Below, piece after piece: positions 17,303 to 21,008 of a DNA stretch of 21,008 nucleotides. Origin of the DNA: Phaeoceros laevis (lineage: Eukaryota > Anthocerotophyta > Anthocerotopsida > Notothyladales); NCBI GenBank assembly GCA_049999765.1, contig JBNGIQ010009470.1, forward strand, positions 161,251 through 182,258, read 5' to 3'. The number at the start of each line of letters is the position of its first letter. Positions within the stretch are counted from its first letter, which is position 1. The notes beneath the pieces were generated by a model. That model was not told the origin of the DNA. It was given only the letters and a program-made list of their open reading frames with translations, and did no database searches. The position numbers were made by a program, and so were the translations under genes.

Positions 17303-19034
17303 CATGAGGCTATGACCCCAAACCGAAGAATAGAGAACACCAAAGAGTGTAAGCCTAAGCTACAACTAAAAAGATAATCACCATACCGGGTATTGGGACT
17401 TGGTAAGACGTGAATGAGATACGATTTGATTACAAATATTCCGAATTTCCCACAAGAAGCAGCTTTCCGTGCCCTGGTAGGGCTGCTGAGTAGAGTCGGA
17501 ACCACTGGAGCGGGTAGGGCACATGTGCCGGGTACGGGGCTGGCCACCACTCTCTTTATAGCGCTGCGTTGCCCAACGGGGTGGCCTTTTCCTCCGCTGC
17601 GCAGGCTGAGCACCTAACGCAGAGCCGGCGCCAGCGCCAAAGGAGAGCCGGTGCCGAACGGCCCTGCAACAGCGCCTGGGCCTGTGCAAACATTGTCAGA
17701 TAAATCCGCTCCTACCCCGCATCCGCACCTGCTCGCCTGACGCTGGAGGCAAGCTCCTGTGCTGCAAGGCCACGGAAATCACCTCCTCGCCCTAATTTGC
17801 TGCGTGGTATTGCTCTCTCAGCTAGCCGGCTGGCAGCGCTTGTCTTGGCTCTGGAGAAGCGGTGGTGGCTGTCGAGCTTAGGGTTGCTATCCTTGGATCA
17901 GCAGGGGTGTCCGCGGGGCTACTAGGAAGCTTCCATGCGCTGCTTGAATCCTTCCAGGATGTGAAAGGATAAAGATCATCATATTCCAGCGAATGCTGGG
18001 CCTGTACCCTTTGGCAGCAGTTTCTTGAGCCGGGCTGGAGGAATTGTAGACCAATTTCTTTCTCGTCTCTGCTGCGAGTCTTGAGGCTGCAAGACAGTAG
18101 AATTGGAGCCGTAAAATCAGGAACAACTCGCGGTGCGGCTATTAGGATGACAGGTTCGAGGCATATCAGGTGACTCGCTGCAATTAGGTCACGAGGATTG
18201 CCTGTTCCCGCCTGGCGTGACCGTGGGAGTGAGGTTTGCGGGAGTGGGCTTGCAGTACTTGTCTTCGCGAGCTTGGTTTCAAGCAATTCTTACAGAAAGA
18301 TGGTCGGTCCTTGACGGAATCACAACCGGTTCGTTTCTGCTGGCCCACACGGATCGTCTGAAGTTCTCGTCAAGTAGGTTCTCAGTGGAATGCTTCGAAT
18401 CGAGAAGGGCTTGTATATGAATGTACAACTTCCGCAGCTCTTCTTGTCTGGAGCGGTGAGAGTAGTAGGCGATACTGTACGAATTTTGCCATATTCTAAG
18501 AGCAGTCAGACAGGGATCATGGCAGATATGGTCAGACAAGCCTCTGGAAAGACAATGGTATCTCGGGTTTAGGAGGTGTAGTCCAATGGTGACGGTTTAG
18601 AACGCTGTGTACATTCGTGCTTGTCCCAGGAGCTCGTCTGTTCTCTCGCAGGTCATCAGCTTCGACTGAGCGTCGGGCATCGTGCGTGAACTTTGCTAGG
18701 CGAGAAGGGATGATAGAGATCCGCCGATCTGCCTTGGAAGAGTTTGCTTCTGAGCAAGTTGCGGGGTGTATTCGGTGTGGCCGCTGAAGGCTGGCCACGA
18801 TTCAGTCGGGGAATCAGCATTCAGAGCCATTCGTGTCAGCAGTCCTTAGTGATTTTGAAGCAGGCCATCAAAGTGGGACACTTGAGGGAAGGGGCTTGAA
18901 TGCAGTGACATGGTGCAACGGTGGTGGCAGGGCACGCCTCCCTGCGCTAGGTGTTGGCGCTCTGCCTGTTTACTCCTGCCTCTGTCCGCGTTTCCTGAGG
19001 GCTGTTGGGCTTATTGGCTAAGGCGCTCTGCATT
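17303..19034 (+). promoter_or_regulatory. upstream region and probable 5' leader of the MSRC-type gene
   Basis: No protein I recognise is encoded in this 1.7 kb. A telo-box-like element (TTAGGGTT, complement of AACCCTAA) is at about 17879-17886; such boxes are common near transcription starts of plant housekeeping genes. A pyrimidine-rich tract ending in AG at 18998-18999 could be the acceptor of a 5' leader intron. TTTATAG at about 17555 is a weak TATA candidate. The true transcription start cannot be fixed from sequence. Confidence 0.35.
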
Positions 19035-20608
19035 ATGTCTCGGTGCTATCCATACCCGCCTCCGGGATACGAGAAGAAGACCAAGGACACGCCGGTTGAG
19101 ATAGCTCCCCCTGCTAAGGTTTGATCTATTTCCTCTTTGTTCAAGGAAATACTCTCTAGTAGGCCATGTCCTCACAACTCCGTGTGTGTGCCCAGCTACA
19201 CTAATCCGCAGCTGCACTGCAGTATTTTCTCTGTGAGGCACTAAGTCGTGACGAGCCGTTTGTTTGACATTTCAGCGCTGTATTGTTGGTGTTTGCGGTT
19301 GCACCGTCTGTCATACGCTGTAGCTCATGTCATATTGTTTGTCCAAGGTTATCCAGAAGGAGAAGCATAAGCATAAGGACAAAGACCATAAGGACAAAGA
19401 TCAAAAAGAGAAGAAGAAGAAGAGAAAAAAGGATGTCGACACCAATGGTGATGCACATGGTCAGTATTTTTTCTCCCTGTCCTTTTAGGTAGATGGCTAC
19501 TGTTGTCCGTCCTCCTACCTCTGTCCAGGGTTATGTCAACCCTCTAGATTAGACCTCCTGTGTTACCCTGTCTCTTGGGTGTGTGTCTGGACCTTTGGTT
19601 TTGGACCACGCATGTGCACTGGTGACCCAGGAGCTGAGACGAGGACTTTGGGCAGCTCATGGCCTTGGTCGTGCTCTCCTTCCGGCAACATTTCCCAGTC
19701 TGCTTGCCTGCCTGCCTGCTGCTGTGTGCAGCTCAATGCCAGCTTGCAGTCTGACTTGAGTGTTTAAAGTCTGAGATAGAAGCCCCCCAGCAGAAATTCG
19801 TTGTCTTGAAGACTGCAGTTCAGACAGCAGCTTTCTCTCTATCTGCAAAAGCAAGTATATTTACAAAGATGATGCCTGTAAGTGCTTTGACAAAATGAAA
19901 GTAAACAAATTTGGGCTTTGGATCCACTTGCCTGTGCTTACAGACAAGGACAAGCGGTCCAGTAAGCTTCAGCGAACTGCTCTTGTCAATGACCTTCATA
20001 CAGAGAATGGGAGAGTGCGACCGGAGGCAAAGATTGTCACTGTTGTTGAGCGGCCAGCGCTTGACAGCCGGAGAAAGGATGCAGATTCCAAGCTTCCTTC
20101 GAATGACGAGAGACCATTGGACAACAGTACAAAATGTCAGCCATCTGGGGGGGCCAAATTGTATATTAGCAATAAAGAGTTACCCAATGGCAAGGTTGAT
20201 AGCAACCTGCCATTACCCATAGTTTTGTCAAAGCCAGGTGCTAGTCGTCACCCTGCAGATGAGGAAGTTGCTGTACCTCCTAGGATATCGGTTACTCATC
20301 ACATTGATGGCAGCAGCAAAAAGAAGCAGACTAATGTAGGATCAGAGAAACAATTGCCCCGGGAAGATTGGGTGGATAAGGCACTTAGGGAGATTAGTGT
20401 TGGATTACCTCAGCAAGACACTTCGTCTGCTGCCATGGATGATTCTCAGGAATGGCTCTTTCGAAGGGGCAGTCTCCACTTGAAGCCAAAGGCCAAGGTG
20501 GAGGACTCAGGAGCGGCAGAGCAGGAGGAATCTCCTCGGGTTTGGGCGGAGGCAGTTTACTTGCCTGCTGTTGGCATGTATGCTTTGCCTTATGTGGTTC
20601 CTTTTTGA
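19035..20608 (+). CDS. lysine-rich plant protein of the MSRC-PFPPPGYEKK family, three exons
   Basis: Exons 19035-19118, 19348-19459 and 19944-20608 give 286 residues. The start is fixed by the family N-terminus: MSRCYPYPPPGYEKK here. Exon 2 encodes a dense Lys/Asp/His stretch (KHKHKDKDHKDKDQKEKKKK) likely to be a nuclear localisation or nucleic-acid-binding segment. Exon 3 is polar and low in hydrophobic residues, with conserved-looking EDWVDKAL and the terminal motif VYLPAVGMYALPYVVPF, which resembles the YALP-(Y/F)-x-VPF ending of seed-plant homologues. These are generally uncharacterised, often labelled Myb-like X or NST1-like by composition only, so no function is claimed. Intron 2 starts at 19460 with donor GTCAGT. 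Two acceptors 9 nt apart (AG at 19346-19347 and 19355-19356) are both in frame, so with or without VIQ are both possible. Confidence 0.85.
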
Positions 20609-21008
20609 GAGGATTCAATTATCGAGGAGTTGGAGTGATGGGTGCAAATGCCAGGTAACAGGGCTGCTCATTTCACCTGGTGAAGTCAGCTGGTGTTTGG
20701 AAGAGATGAAGTCTGGACCATGTCCTGTTGCTCTTGATACCGACCTGCATTCACAATTTTGAACAAGGTAGTTTGCATCTTGGTTCAGCAAATGTTCCAA
20801 TGATTAAGTGGGTGTAAGCAGGTGCACTCGGTCTCTGATGTTCAGAGAAAGCCTAGACGGGTTGTTTTCGACACAATTCTTGGCAAGCATGGAAAGAAAC
20901 GAGAGGTTGCTTGGACCAGCCAAGTAGTATACACTTGCTGCTCGCCGTACAGCAAGACTGCACACAGTGATCTGCAAACAATTCTTATCCTGATTTAAGG
21001 TGATTGAT
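20609..21008 (+). other. 3' region of the MSRC-type gene
   Basis: No gene is seen. It is presumably the 3' untranslated region and flank. No AATAAA is visible; TGTAA at 20812-20816 is a possible alternative polyadenylation signal, as used in some green lineages. Confidence 0.4.

Noticed and set aside
17822-18539. Minus-strand frames of 154 and 86 codons
   Set aside because: No recognisable motif, and the region is more simply the upstream part of the 19035 gene.

Overview
The window looks like nuclear DNA of a green plant, most likely a land plant or a close streptophyte algal relative. It holds three host genes: a GT92 galactan-synthase-like enzyme, a ten-exon ELMO-domain protein, and a lysine-rich protein of the plant family that begins MSRC-PFPPPGYEKK. 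All three have short spliceosomal introns (about 100-480 bp) with GT-AG borders, apart from one probable GC-AG intron. The species cannot be read from the sequence. Moderate GC content and short introns would suit a non-seed streptophyte, but that is inference.

Layout. Positions 1 to about 8560 are a decayed Ty3/gypsy LTR retrotransposon on the + strand whose left end lies outside the window. The order is gag with a CCHC knuckle, protease, a long acidic linker with a 15-residue repeat, reverse transcriptase, RNase H, a linker with a Cys-rich PHD/RING-like domain, integrase (HHCC, DDE, GPY/F), then a non-coding 3' region with a TATA-type promoter that is probably LTR. In-frame stops (mostly TAG) and about four frameshifts break it, but the last 2.5 kb is one open frame. 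Just to its right, 8585-9051 has the signature of a non-autonomous piggyBac-type element: TTAA duplications flanking CCC-starting inverted repeats. From 9052 to 10785 are repeats and hairpins and no convincing gene.

The GT92 gene (10786-12428, - strand) and the ELMO gene (13519-15725, + strand) are head to head across about 1.1 kb. From 15726 to 17302 come the ELMO 3' region, an AT-rich island, copies of a short interspersed repeat ending in (TAC)n, and two small tandem arrays. The third host gene is at 19035-20608 (+), preceded by about 1.7 kb with no gene, probably its promoter and 5' leader.

Two runs of N (7381-7390 and 16846-16945) are each flanked by exact copies of the same sequence (47 and 22 bp), so both look like unmerged contig overlaps and not missing sequence. 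The host genes are unrelated to one another in function: cell-wall galactan synthesis, putative small-GTPase regulation, and an uncharacterised nuclear-type charged protein. I see no operon-like or defence-like system. The most unusual material is the extra domain content of the retrotransposon and the piggyBac-like element.
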